NCBI GenBank assembly: GCA_008000375.1
Contig: SMOI01000279.1
Location: 1 to 40,655 of the forward strand
Length of the DNA: 40,655 nt
Direction of reading: 5' to 3'
DNA from: Poteriospumella lacustris
Lineage: Eukaryota; Sar; Chrysophyceae; Chromulinales; Dinobryaceae
Positions within the stretch are counted from its first letter, which is position 1, and each line of letters opens with the position of its first letter. This document shows, piece after piece, positions 11,751 to 21,761 of this stretch. The position numbers and the translations under genes are program-made. The notes under the pieces were generated by a model that made no database searches, was not told the origin of the DNA, and saw nothing but the letters and a program-made list of their open reading frames with translations.

Positions 11751-12016
11751 ATCAACGCCGCGGGATGGATCGCAGCGTTTCGCTTCATCGCCACCCACCT
11801 CTCTCCGCAGACCTCTCGCCATGTCGAGCACGTGGGGTCCTCTGAGTGGGCCTCTTTTCTCGCTGTCCACTGTTCGCTTGGACTCCATCGCTTTCACTGT
11901 TTCGTTTCGCTGCCGTAAGACATCGCTGCTCTGTTCGTTGCCATCTGTGAATGTTTCCCAGGTCGAGTTATCCTCTCCTGCACTTCCCCTCCTCTCCCTT
12001 CGTTGGTCAATCGCAC

Positions 12017-12109
12017 ATTTCTTTCTCTTTCTCTTTCTCCTTCTCCTTCTCCTACTTCTGCTTCTTCTGCTACGCCTGTTTCTGCTTCTCCTTCTGCGCC
12101 CTCTCTTCC
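12017..12109 (+). repeat. polypyrimidine tract
   Basis: Nearly uninterrupted TTTCTC and TTCTCC units on the + strand with only a few G or A. Such mirror-like C/T tracts can form triplex DNA. Confidence 0.8.
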
Positions 12110-12643
12110 CTCGTCCAACGGGGATGTACCATGAGCCAGACACGACGCACGACATGGACGATGATCGGTCATCAATATCTCTCGTCCTGTCGGTGGTACG
12201 TGTGTGTTGGCGTTGGTGTCGGTCAGCCGTGTCGGTCAGCCGTGTGGTCGTGGTTCGTGTACACTCGCCTGTGGCGAGTGCGTCTCGTACGCGCTCCCGC
12301 GGCAGCGTCGGTGTGTGGCGGCCTATTATCTGTTCGTTGTTTGTTCGTTTCGAATTGTTTGTTGCCGGCGGCTCTCAATAGCTGTGGCGCGGCCCGTGCG
12401 TTGTCTTTTTGTTTTTGTCGATTGATTTACCCTCTGTGGACGTGTTGCGCGGGCATCTCTGCGTGAGCGTCCGCCGCAGACATCGTCTGCAGGTGTTTCA
12501 CGTTGTTTGCTGCGACCTGTCCTCGTCGTCGTTTGTTTCTCCTTCTTTCCCCCTTTTTTCTTCTGCGTCTGCTTCTGCTCGTTCAGACCGCGTGTTCTCC
12601 CCACTTTGTTTCTTGCTGTGTTTTCTTTGCTCTGCATTTCTGT

Positions 12644-12688
12644 GTTGGGCGTTGGGCGTTGGGCGTTGGGCGTTGGGCGTTGGGCGTT
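12644..12688 (+). repeat. tandem heptamer GTTGGGC, about 6.4 copies
   Basis: Six perfect copies of GTTGGGC plus GTT. The six GGG runs spaced by four bases fit a G-quadruplex on the + strand. The unit loosely recalls telomere-type repeats, but it is short and internal. Confidence 0.92.
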
Positions 12689-12792
12689 GACTTTGGTGTC
12701 GTCGCTGAGGCGTGTGATGGCTTCCGACGGCGACCCAATGACGCTGGAAATCATTTCATCTCGTGTCTCCGCCCGGCTACGTGGCACTGTTG

Positions 12793-12806
12793 CCCCCCCC
12801 CCCCCC
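12793..12806. repeat. C14 homopolymer
   Basis: Fourteen C in a row on the + strand, a site of likely length variation and sequencing error. Confidence 0.9.
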
Positions 12807-13296
12807 GTGTGGCGTTTCGACAGTTCTGTGCGCCTGGCCTGTAGCGAGCGACGCCCTGACGGAGGGTTCTGCCTGGCCGTGGCGTCGGTCGCGCAGGCGA
12901 TGCTTCGCTGATTCATTGATTCGTTTCGTTTGTTGTTATTGCTGATGCTCCGTTCTCCTTCTGACACCGCCGCCGCCCCACGGCAACACGCCTGGCGCGG
13001 GTACTCCGCGGTGGTGTCGAGGAGAGGCGTCCGTTGCTGCTTATCTCGTGTTCTAACCCCGTGACAACCAGGTTGGACCCAGTGACTCCTATGAAAGTTG
13101 TTATCTGTGATGCTCGCAGGGTGTGCTGCTGGCTGTTCGCAGTGCGTTGTCTGCTGTGTGCTCTCTGCTGTCGCAGTCTGTGTCGGTGTCAGTGTCGATG
13201 TTTGTGATTTGAACGACGCGCGTCGGTTGTTGTTCATTTGTTTGCGTGTTCGCTTGCTAGCCTCCCCACATTCGTGTTCGCTGCACCGTCTGTGCA

Positions 13297-13337
13297 CCCC
13301 TTTCTCCTTCCCCTTCCCCTTCCCCTCCCCCCCTTCC
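13297..13337 (-). repeat. CT-only run; G-run cluster on the minus strand
   Basis: Forty-one nt of only C and T on the + strand, including repeated TTCCCC and a C7 run. The minus strand therefore carries GGGG, GGGG, GGGG and G7 runs with one- or two-base loops, a strong G-quadruplex pattern. Confidence 0.85.
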
Positions 13338-13991
13338 GTGCTCTCTTCTTCTCGCCTGCCCGCTATTCCCACCGCAGTACACGACAACTGTTACTCTTTT
13401 CTCGACTGCGTTCGCTGGCTGTTCTGGGCGCTGCCGGTGACGACGCGGGTCTTCGCGTGTGTCGGACAACCTGGGCGCCAAGACGCCACCCGTCGCAGTC
13501 ATTCATGTCTCTCGTTACGCTGTAGTGCGACTCCATCGCATCGTACGCATCATTCGTGTCTCTGCCACCCACCTCCTTCCCATTCAGTTACTAAACACCA
13601 ATCACGTCGAGTCGACCTAGCGGCATGTTGTAAATACAAACTACTGCACTTCCGTGTTCCTCCCCTCTCATTAGATAGAACACAATGTCATGCAGATGGC
13701 ATTCCAACGGCGGTCGCCATGTCTAGGACATCAGGGTAATCGGGGTGCATCTGGGCCCCTTTCTACGTCTGTGCATCTGTGCATCTGTGCGTCTGTGTCC
13801 TCTGTGTGTCTGTCGGTCACCGCTGCAAAGGCCAGCGAAGCTGGCTGCTGCTGCGGACAGTCTCAGTGACAGTGCTCGACCTCGCTCGATAACTCGATGA
13901 CTGATGTCTCAAGTCAACAACCTCTTTGTCAGGTCCCATATCATCTGATTTCTACTCATTGTGTTTGTATCGAGAAGTTACCGCGTCAGCC

Positions 13992-14497
13992 ATGTCATTG
14001 CGAGGAGTGCGACAGTTGAAAGAATTGGTCATCCGCTACAGCGACTGGGACGGCAGCAGTCGAGGTGTTCGTGCCTGGATGCAAAAGAACCTCATTCCCT
14101 TCGCAGCGAGCAACCCAGATTTGACCATCACGGCCCTGAAGAAGAGAAACCGCCACCCTTGCATCACTGGCACCTACGTCAACGGCAACAAGAAGGCAAT
14201 CGGTATCAAGAATTTGGACGAGGACGGCGTTCAGCAGCAAATAAACCACCTTCGAAATCAAGTGGGCCGAAAGGTAAGTGCGACATACAGCGAGTTACGT
14301 TGCATGGGTGGACGCGCTTGCGCCAGCCCCATGTGTTTGCTGGTGACTCACCTGTTGTTGTGTGCGCGTTTGTGCTGCGATCGTAGATGCCCGAGGGATA
14401 CAAGCACAGCGTAGTGAGCAAGTTCCCAAGCATCCAAGGCGAATGGCACGAGCGGATGGATCTCATCGGTTTGAGCGTGCAAGTCTCGCACAAATAG
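13992..14497 (+). CDS. MRPL43: mitochondrial large-subunit ribosomal protein mL43, copy 1
   Basis: Exons 13992-14273 and 14387-14497 flank a 113-nt phase-0 intron (GTAAGT...CGTAG) and give 130 residues. The sequence fits the L51/S25/CI-B8 thioredoxin-like fold of mL43: DWDGSSRGVRAW near the start, then NPDLTI, the central HPCITGTYVNG and the conserved C-terminal PSIQGEWHE. mL43 is a protein of the mitochondrial large ribosomal subunit, imported after cytosolic synthesis. The basic, acid-poor first 20 residues are compatible with import. Its exons are almost identical to those of the convergent copy at 14876-15400 (two silent differences in 393 nt), but the introns cannot be aligned over most of their length. 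A CI-B8 (complex I) subunit is the alternative for this fold, but the PS-x-QG-x-W ending favours mL43. Confidence 0.88.
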
Positions 14498-14875
14498 ACG
14501 ATTTGAAGAGTATTTAGGTGTAAATCATTGTTTGTTTCGATCATCAACTCTTCTCTGTTGCGCTTTTGGCTTTTGTTTCGCACTTTGTTTCTTCGCTGAA
14601 CAGTTATTCATTGATTGAGCACTTGGTTCAAGAATCAGGAAAAGAGAATTCGATGAAGAGGTTGTCCTTTTTCGTGCGAATCTTGGCACAGACGATCGCC
14701 GACCTCGATCAAGATCCAAGCTCGCGGACACTTCTCATCTCATCTCAAGGCCCGATCTTCACTGTAATTGAAACCAGCAGTACTAAGCGACCGATGAAAA
14801 ACAAGGAGAAGACCACAGATTGACGGTTCGAAATGAATTACAATGATTAAACAGCCTCTCAACCTTCCAGACCGT
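14498..14875. other. spacer between convergent mL43 copies
   Basis: 378 nt between the two stop codons, containing both 3' ends. No gene is recognised; short open frames are not conserved. Only the first few bases after each stop look alike (ACG, then degenerate). Confidence 0.5.
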
Positions 14876-15400
14876 CTACTTGTGCGAGACTTGCACGCTC
14901 AAACCGATGAGATCCATCCGCTCGTGCCATTCGCCTTGGATGCTTGGGAACTTGCTCACTACGCTGTGCTTGTATCCCTCGGGCATCTACAATAGAACAC
15001 AAAATGCGCAAACAACAACCAATGAGTCTCTCGTCCGCATCATTTCGACAGGCGCTGTGCGAAGGTGTTCGCCCGCACAAGCAGCGTGAACCTCGCCCAC
15101 GTCGAATGTCCCGCTTACCTTTCGGCCCACTTGATTTCGAAGGTGGTTTATTTGCTGCTGAACGCCGTCCTCGTCCAAATTCTTGATGCCGATTGCCTTC
15201 TTGTTGCCGTTGACGTAGGTGCCAGTGATGCAAGGGTGGCGGTTTCTCTTCTTCAGGGCCGTGATGGTCAAATCTGGGTTGCTCGCTGCGAAGGGAATGA
15301 GGTTCTTTTGCATCCAGGCACGAACACCTCGACTGCTGCCGTCCCAGTCGCTGTAGCGGATGACCAATTCTTTCAACTGTCGCACTCCTCGCAATGACAT
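14876..15400 (-). CDS. MRPL43: mitochondrial large-subunit ribosomal protein mL43, copy 2
   Basis: Exons 15400-15119 and 14986-14876 flank a 132-nt phase-0 intron and encode 130 residues identical to copy 1. The differences seen in the coding DNA are GGC for GGT in one Gly codon (+ strand position 15188) and AAG for AAA in the last Lys codon. About 26 nt before the ATG (GAGAAGTTACCGCGTCAGCC) are also shared, after which the upstream sequences differ. Both copies have intact frames and splice sites, so both may be active. The sequence gives no hint which is the ancestral one. Confidence 0.88.
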
Positions 15401-15780
15401 GGCTGACGCGGTAACTTCTCAATACAAGAACGAAGACTGCAATCACACAATGGGAAGTGGGTGAGGTTTGGTCGAGTCTTTCAGGTCGCCGTGGTGGACA
15501 GCGGCAGCAGTCGCAGCGATGGCGACGCCGCCGCGACCAACGACACGGCAACGACCGCCAAAGAAGGACTCATCTACCCAACCGACCGCAAACTAAGCGA
15601 TAAACGCTGTGGGAGCGTTTCGTTTTCCGGCAGTCACGGTCGCCGATGGTCTGCTGGGTCTCAGTCGGTTATACGAGACAGATTACAGTCACAGCGCAAT
15701 AGCAACTCGATGACGGCAGTGTTTATCAAAGGGAAAGGTACACAAAGGAGCTACACAGTCTCGTGAGAAGCACGGTACCG
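15401..15780. other. spacer between mL43 copy 2 and ankyrin gene
   Basis: 380 nt with the promoter of mL43 copy 2 and the 3' flank of the ankyrin gene, both on the minus strand. No gene is recognised. Confidence 0.5.
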
Positions 15781-17220
15781 TTACCGTTTGGCGGACTTGG
15801 TCGTCGTCGCTGTGGCAGACGGTGTCACCGCATCCGACGCTGTCTCCGTCGCTTTGGCGCCATTCGCCAAGTCGTAGAAGTATTCGACAAGGTCAGCATC
15901 ACCGTAGCGCTCCGCATAGTCTCGTACCGTCAACCCTTTCTGAAAGCCAACGAATGATACACGCGACACGATAAGATTAGACAAGCAAGCACAGGCCTTG
16001 CGCGGCGATGGTACCTTGTCCTTGAGGCTGAGGTCGCACGTGGGCCAGTCCAGCAGCACCTTCGCCTCGTCTATTCCGTATCCTGCCTTGACCAGCACAT
16101 GAAGTGCCGTTTGGCCGAGCTGTAGACATTCGCAGTAATCAGTGGCGGGCTACAGAACAACCGACAAGACGACCAACGAACCTTGTTCACCGCGTTGATC
16201 GGCACGCTGCGATGCAAACAGATCGACAATATGTTCTCCAGTCCTTGCTGAGCAGCCAGATGCAGCACTGTGTTCCCCGCCTGCACAATGCACACGCAAA
16301 CAAGACTTGTGAGCACGCGGAGGACACCGCCGCCCATATACGACCCCATACCCGGTCCGCCAGCGAGGGGCTGAACTCCTTGCGCTTGAGCAACTGCGCT
16401 AGTACTGATTCGTACTGCTCGTTTTCATCGAGCGAAGCGATAGCGGTGTGTAGTACGGTGCGCCCGGCCTGTAGGGAAGGAGCATCGGTCATGAGAGAGC
16501 GTGTGAATGTCCGATGTACAAAGCGCCGATCGTACCTCGTCTTGCAGCGAAATATTCGCCTGCGGGTGAGCCAGCAGTGGTCCCAAAATCTCCGGTTCAA
16601 CAGCTTCAGCTTCCATCGCAACGTGCAACGCCGTCTTGCCAAACTGTGTGCGGGAACAGTCGATGAGAAACAGCACCGACCGGTCGACGGAGCGCGAGGT
16701 TACCTTGTCCGTCTGTACCACCGACGCTTCTTTGGCCAAGAGGGCGGATATGATTTCCGCTCGATGCTCGGATATGGCGTCGTGCAGCGCGGGTCGGCCA
16801 AAGCGACGGATCTACGTGGACGGAGTGAGAAGAGCACCCAGCGGCACACAAGCTACTGGCGCAGGAGCAGCGTACCGTGTCGTCAGCGATGTTCACGTTC
16901 GCACCCTGATCCAGCAACACATTCACTATGTCGAGTCGATTGACAGCAACTGCAACATGAAGCGCGGTGCGACCGTCCTACGATAAAATTGAAGTGACGG
17001 AGGGGGGTGCCAGGCGGGGCGACGAGACGGATAATCATACCGCAGTCTTCGCCTGCAGCAATTCATCACGTGAGCTACCAGCATCAGCTAAGATGATTCG
17101 CAATGTCTCCACGTCTTCTTGTGCGCATGCTCGCAAGAAATCTTCCTTTCGACTGGTTTCTGGCGAAGCAGAAGCCGCCACAATCTCCTCCACCGCTGGT
17201 GCGGTTGCGAACGTTGCCAT
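15781..17220 (-). CDS. ankyrin-repeat protein, one exon per repeat
   Basis: Eight exons: 17220-17041, 16977-16876, 16811-16704, 16643-16536, 16468-16352, 16280-16182, 16119-16015 and 15939-15781. The seven introns are 60-75 nt. The product is 325 residues. Exons 2-7 encode 34, 36, 36, 39, 33 and 35 residues, each one ankyrin repeat beginning at the same point of the consensus: DGRTALHVA, RFGRPALHDA, FGKTALHVA, AGRTVLHTA, AGNTVLHLA, LGQTALHVL. The last exon starts KGLTVRDYAERYGD and ends in a Thr/Ala/Lys tail. Every intron is phase 0. The first exon carries an acidic half-repeat (DFLRACAQEDVETLRIILADAG). There is no signal peptide, membrane segment or other domain, so a cytosolic protein-binding role is all that can be inferred. 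It is divergent from the TPR gene. Confidence 0.88.
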
Positions 17221-17763
17221 TACTTTCACGTGCTCGTCTTACCTGCGAATGATGCTCAAGACAGAGCACATTGGTTGATTCAATATGACTCTTCTCGTGC
17301 TCTCGTGCGATAACCGTTTGGCGCCCGGCAGAGCTCGAATAATACGAAGCGATCACATCGACCGACGAAATTGAAACGCGCGAAGCCCTCGTCGTCATCT
17401 CGTCACCGCCACTGCCGCTGTCGCTGACGTTGACAGCACCTTGTACATTGTCTGGTTGTAGAGTATACGGACCATAGTACTCCGACAACAACGGTGCAAC
17501 GTACTTCGCCGATCTCCTCAGCGCCGCAGCGCCGCTGACGTCAACGGACCTCGCCCACCGCTTCAATCAAGTCGCCTTCTCGTGCCCTTTTAACGATAGC
17601 CAAAGCGATCGACAGCTATCATTACGAGACACAGTCAATTAATTATTGCCACGCGTGTGCCCACGTCTGGCGTAGTGAAGAAGCTATAAAAGAGATAGAA
17701 GTTTGCGTAGAGACCTGCGGAATGACCGCCTAGTAGACTTGCCCAGTGCGTTGATTATTCCAC
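17221..17763. promoter_or_regulatory. divergent intergenic region, ankyrin and TPR genes
   Basis: 543 nt between two start codons on opposite strands; it should contain both promoters. No recognisable box or gene was found. Confidence 0.45.
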
Positions 17764-20700
17764 ATGAGTTTAGGTGCACGTCTCGCCGATTTATTGACAT
17801 TGGCAGAGCGGGTGAAGGTGTCCTGGCCATCTGCTTCCTCTGCGACGGTGAAGGACGTGTATGAGAATTTCCTCTGTCCGCGTGTCGACCGCCACCAGTG
17901 CAGCATTTTAGAATGGCTGCGAAACGATAATTTCCACTCCGACGAAGCGCGTACGCCGTCCAGTGTTGATACCCGCGAGTCAAAAGAGGGCCCGAAGAGC
18001 GTACAGAGTCGGTCGTTCCAGAAGGGTCCGCACGTGACCATCGTCTACCCGTACCAGATGCCGTTTCTCGATCTGGTCGCCATCTTATCCGCTCGTCTGT
18101 CGACGAAAGATGCCGACGAACGAGCGATGTCCTCCCATCCACTCGACCGGGCGTCCTCGACGCAGTTTTGGGTCGATTTCTTGTGCATCCGGCCGCGCTG
18201 CCTGATGGCCAACAAGACCGACGACGAGTACCACGTCTTCTGGGCCGACGCCGTCGACGCGCAGATGATGCGCACCACGAAGACCTGTCTGATCATGTCG
18301 CCTTGGGAGTCCAACGCCATCCTGCGCCACAGCCAGACGCTGACGATGCTGCACGCGACCTATTTCCGCCAGCAAATGTTGCGCGGCCCCGCTGCGGACG
18401 CCAGCGCCGCGAGCAAATCGCCCGCGATGGCGATCGAATTCGACGTGTGGCTATCACCCTTCGACTACCAGCGGATGATGAAGGTCGCGGCGGAGGACGT
18501 CGACGTCGTGTGCCAGCTGTGGAAGGCGCCCGCCAACTGGACGCAGTGCTACACCGAGCACCCCACGTGGGGCGCCCGGCAGCTCGTCGAACGGCTCTTC
18601 GACAAGCCACTGCCCGCCAATACCGTCACCGACGGAGCACCGGTGAAACTCGAATGGAAAAGCCTCGCGACGAGCGTCGAGCAGCTGTTGTCGACGTGGC
18701 TCCGGCGCTGCGTCGACTCGGAGCAGTCGCTGCAGACGAAGCTCAAGCCGCTGTTCATGGAGTTCGCCCGCTACAAGCGCGCCTTCCACCAGGCGTACGA
18801 CCACCCGGGCTTCAGCAACATCTACTTCATCGGCGGGTCGCTGAAGCGCGACGACGTCCGCGCGATGGTCGACGCCTTCCACCGCTGCCGCGCGCTCATG
18901 GGCCAGGTGCACGCGCTGCTGCAGTTCCTCCGCCGCGACGCCTCCTCCGGTACGTCTCTGTCCTACTCCCCTTCGCCCTGTTGAACTCACCGCGACCCGA
19001 TGGCCTGCGCTCGCACAGCCTGCACGACGAACGACAGCGCCGCGGAGCTCGTGCGCATGCTGCGCGAGGTGACGCAGCAGGCGCTCGTGCTGCACGACGA
19101 CGACCCCGGCCACCTCGACCCGCCCGCCGCCACCGCCACCGCCGGCAGCTCTGGCGCCACGGACCGCGCCTTCGTGTCGATGGCCGCGTCGTCGACCGCG
19201 CCGCAGCACGACGCGCTGGACGACCTGTTCCAACAGTGGTGCGCCTGGAGCATCCGCTGCCACGGGCCCGAGCACCGCGAGTCCCTCGCCGCGCGCGCCT
19301 TCTACGGCCACTACCAACGCAGCGTCGTGGGCGACTACGCGACGGCCGAGCTGCTGCTGACGCAGTGCATCAGCGTGCAGCGGCGGCTGTTCCCCGAGCA
19401 GGACGAGGATTTGATGACGTCGCTCTTCCTGCTCTCCCAGCTGCAGTACGACCTCGGCCGCTACACCCAGGCCGACGTCCTGCTGCACGAGTGCCTCGCC
19501 GGCCGCGTCTATCTCTACGGGCCCAGCGGCGCCACGGCGGCCGCGATGCACCAGCGCGCGGTCGGCAGCTACTCGTTCGACGACGACCGCCCGGCGCACC
19601 ACCCGCACGGCGGCGGCGGCGGCGGCGGGGCCGAGGACCTGCGGGTGCTGGAGGTGGTGCTGCTGCTGGGCCAGCTGAGCAACATCCAGCGCCGCTTCTC
19701 GCACGCCGAGGCGTACTTCAAGCGCTACCTGGCGGGGCTCAGCGCCAGCCTCGGCCGCCAGCGGCGCTCGTCGCCGCCGAATCGCCCGACCGCCGCCTCG
19801 CCGACGGTGCCGGAGACGTCCAGCGGCGAGGCGCGCGCGTCGTCGCTGCTCACGTCGCTGGGCGTCACGAGTGGCGCGGCGTCGCTGTCGAGTGCGGCGC
19901 CGTCGCTGTCACGGTCGACGTCGGAGCTGCCGCTGGCGCTGTCGCCGGCGCTGCTCGAGGGCGTCCCGACGTACCTCCTCGCGGCGCAGCACCTCGCCAA
20001 CCTCTACGTGGTCCAGTGGCAGTACGACAAGGCCGAGCCGCTGCTGCGCCAGCTCTTCGAGCTGCGCGAGCTGCACGCGCAGCGCTGCGAGCAGCTGACG
20101 GCGGCGGAGTTCTTCGCCCCGGCGGCCGCTGGCACCGCGACGGGCGGCGGCGGCGGCGACGGTGACCGCGACGCGTCGCTGCGGCGCGGGGAGAGCGCCC
20201 GCTCCACGTGCGACCGCGCGGCGCTGCGGCGTCTGTCGTTCACGACGCGGCGCGCGACGGACCACGTCGTGGCGCAGTACCTCGAGGCGCTCGTCGAGCT
20301 GGCGCAGTGTTACCGCCGCATGGAGCGCTTCGAGGTGGCCGAGGGGCTGCTGCACGCCGCGATGCGCCAGGCGCAGCGCTACCACGACGCCGACCACCCG
20401 TCGGTGCGGCTGTACCGCCACCTGTACGACGAGTGCGTTGCCGAGGCCGTCGAGTGGCAGGAGGGCCTCGGCGAGCGCGTCAAGCTGCAGATGCAGCGCC
20501 TCGGCGAGCTCGTCGGCCCCGCGTCGGCGGCTGCCGCAACGGCTGCCGGTCGCCCTGCTGGCGCCACGGCCGCCGCCAGCGCCGCGTTGGCCGCTGGCGA
20601 CACGCGCGACGTGCAGGAGAGCTCGGCGCTGCAGCTGCTGAGCGCGAGCTTCTCCTCGTCGGCGCCCAGCTCGCGCGCGCACAGCAGCGACGGTGAGGCG

Positions 20701-20898
20701 TCGCCGCCGCCGCTGACGCTGCACCGCGCGTTCGTCGGAGCCGCCGCGTTGCCGAATCGCGTTGCCCCGGCGCCAGTCGGCGCGGCCGGGCGGCGGCCGG
20801 TGGCGAAGGACGTCGAGGGCCCCCAGCGGCGCCGGGCCGCCGAGCCGACCGCCGCGCGGCCCCGCGGCGGCGACTCGCGCGCCTGCGTCATCTGCTGA
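17764..20898 (+). CDS. kinesin-light-chain-like TPR protein with N-terminal effector-like module and CaaX-like end
   Basis: Exons 17764-18949 and 19019-20898 (69-nt intron, phase 1) give 1021 residues. Residues about 89-240 (HVTIVYPYQMPF, FWVDFLCIRP, TCLIMSPWES, FDVWLSPFDYQRMM) follow the pattern of an uncharacterised module found before kinesin-light-chain-type TPRs in many protist proteins. In those proteins the segments read FW-[FV]-D, a W in the next helix, then MxPW. It recalls TIR/HET-type folds, but this is inference. Residues about 485-870 hold TPR units such as YATAELLLTQCISVQRRLF and YDKAEPLLRQLFELRELH, with an Ala/Ser/Gly-rich insert between units. The C-terminus is low complexity and ends R-A-C-V-I-C, which fits a CaaX prenylation box. 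It is probably a membrane-tethered scaffold; partners are unknown. Base composition becomes strongly GC-rich within the first 600 nt. Confidence 0.82.
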
Positions 20899-20967
20899 AC
20901 GACACCGCAGCCTCCGCCGCTCTGCTTCCTGTTCGATCCCTTCTCCATTTCCCGCGCATTCGTCTGG

Positions 20968-21066
20968 GTGTCGCGCCGTGTGTCTCGTCTGTGTGTCTCG
21001 TCTGTGTGCCTCGTGTGTGTCTCGCGTGTGTCTCGTGTGTGTGTCTCGTGTGTGTCGCGCGTGTCG
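20968..21066 (+). repeat. TGTGTCTCG-type minisatellite
   Basis: About ten irregular units of TGTGTCTCGTC/TGTGTGTCTCGCG downstream of the TPR stop codon; A is absent over most of it. Confidence 0.8.
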
Positions 21067-21334
21067 CCCTCGTTCCGTTGTCCGTCACCGATCGCTGCGC
21101 TTGTTTCGTTCATTTCTTCTCGTCGTCTCTCATCAATGTATCTGCCTCTCCCTCCGGCGCTCTGTTGTCGCTTCTGTTGCTTTTGCCCCGGCGACTGTTG
21201 CCCTATAACCGATCTCGCTTCTCAACCGCCCGCACTGTTCACTGCCCTTTCCACAGGACTACTGAGCCATAGAGCAGCAGGACCACAAGCGGCTACAGGC
21301 TACAGCCGCTGCTGCTGCTGCTGAGGGGGCCACA

Positions 21335-21335
<1 letters not shown>

Positions 21336-21393
<58 letters not shown>
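21336..21393 (+). repeat. (CGA)19 trinucleotide repeat
   Basis: Fifty-eight nt of uninterrupted CGA between the TPR and ligase genes, outside any accepted coding frame. Confidence 0.93.
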
Positions 21394-21394
<1 letters not shown>

Positions 21395-21761
21395 TCTAAA
21401 GATCGTTTAGTTTGAAGAGCAATACCGCATCCACCGGATTCATCGCCTAACTCGACGTTGAACAGGCATTTGAATTTGAGTGCCGCCCGTGACCGACCGA
21501 CGGAGCGTCCCAGTGACGTCGACCGCTGGGGGCCTCTCACAGATGCCTCCTTCGCAGCGGTGAGAGCGGCGCCCATCGCCAAGGGGTCTTCGTCCTCACA
21601 AGCGAATTAGCTGCCTGCAAGCTGCCTCACGATACGCCCACCGAGCTCCGTTTTACGTGACGGATCCTTGGTTTGCTTTCGATTCGACTGTTGGACGCGT
21701 CCAGAGCGAGTCTGCAGAGGTGAATCTCCTGCGGTTGGCGCTGTCGGGTGTGTTTCTGTGG

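Larger units (their letters stand above)
11751..13991. other. 2.2-kb region without a convincing gene; pyrimidine- and G-run-rich
   Basis: Open frames here read as low-complexity Cys/Leu/Ser or Arg strings and overlap on both strands; none shows a domain. The + strand is poor in A and rich in C/T, with a long CT tract near 12017-12109, a heptamer repeat at 12644-12688, C14 at 12793-12806 and a 41-nt CT-only run at 13297-13337. The end (about 13750-13812) has CTGTGCATCTGTG-type repeats. It could be a long 3' UTR of the kinase gene, a noncoding transcript, or spacer. Confidence 0.5.
13965..15427. repeat. imperfect inverted repeat made by the two mL43 genes
   Basis: Arms of roughly 0.53-0.55 kb face each other around a 378-nt spacer. 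Each arm is a mosaic: near-identical leader (about 26 nt) and exons, dissimilar intron. Read-through of either gene would make an RNA able to fold back on itself. Confidence 0.85.
20899..21761. other. intergenic, TPR to DNA ligase; TGTGTCTC repeats and (CGA)n
   Basis: 3' flank of the TPR gene and 5' flank of the ligase gene. 20968-21066 is an irregular array of TGTGTCTCG units, and 21336-21393 is a trinucleotide array. No gene is recognised. The ligase frame stays open upstream of its first ATG to a GTG at 21657, but that part has no conserved sequence. Confidence 0.5.

Noticed and set aside
12644-12688. Heptamer array as a telomere or telomere remnant
   Set aside because: Only about six GTTGGGC copies, internal, with no other telomeric feature; treated as a simple repeat.
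13098-13739. 213-codon + strand frame in the gene-poor region
   Set aside because: Cys/Leu/Ser/Pro composition follows from C/T-rich DNA; no domain, and other frames are open over much of the same stretch.
13992-15400. mL43 pair as a mobile element with inverted ends
   Set aside because: The arms are intact spliced genes with no target-site duplication or transposase between them; gene duplication is simpler.
21657-21761. Upstream extension of the ligase frame from a GTG codon
   Set aside because: No ATG in this part and no conserved sequence; the first ATG is at 21762.
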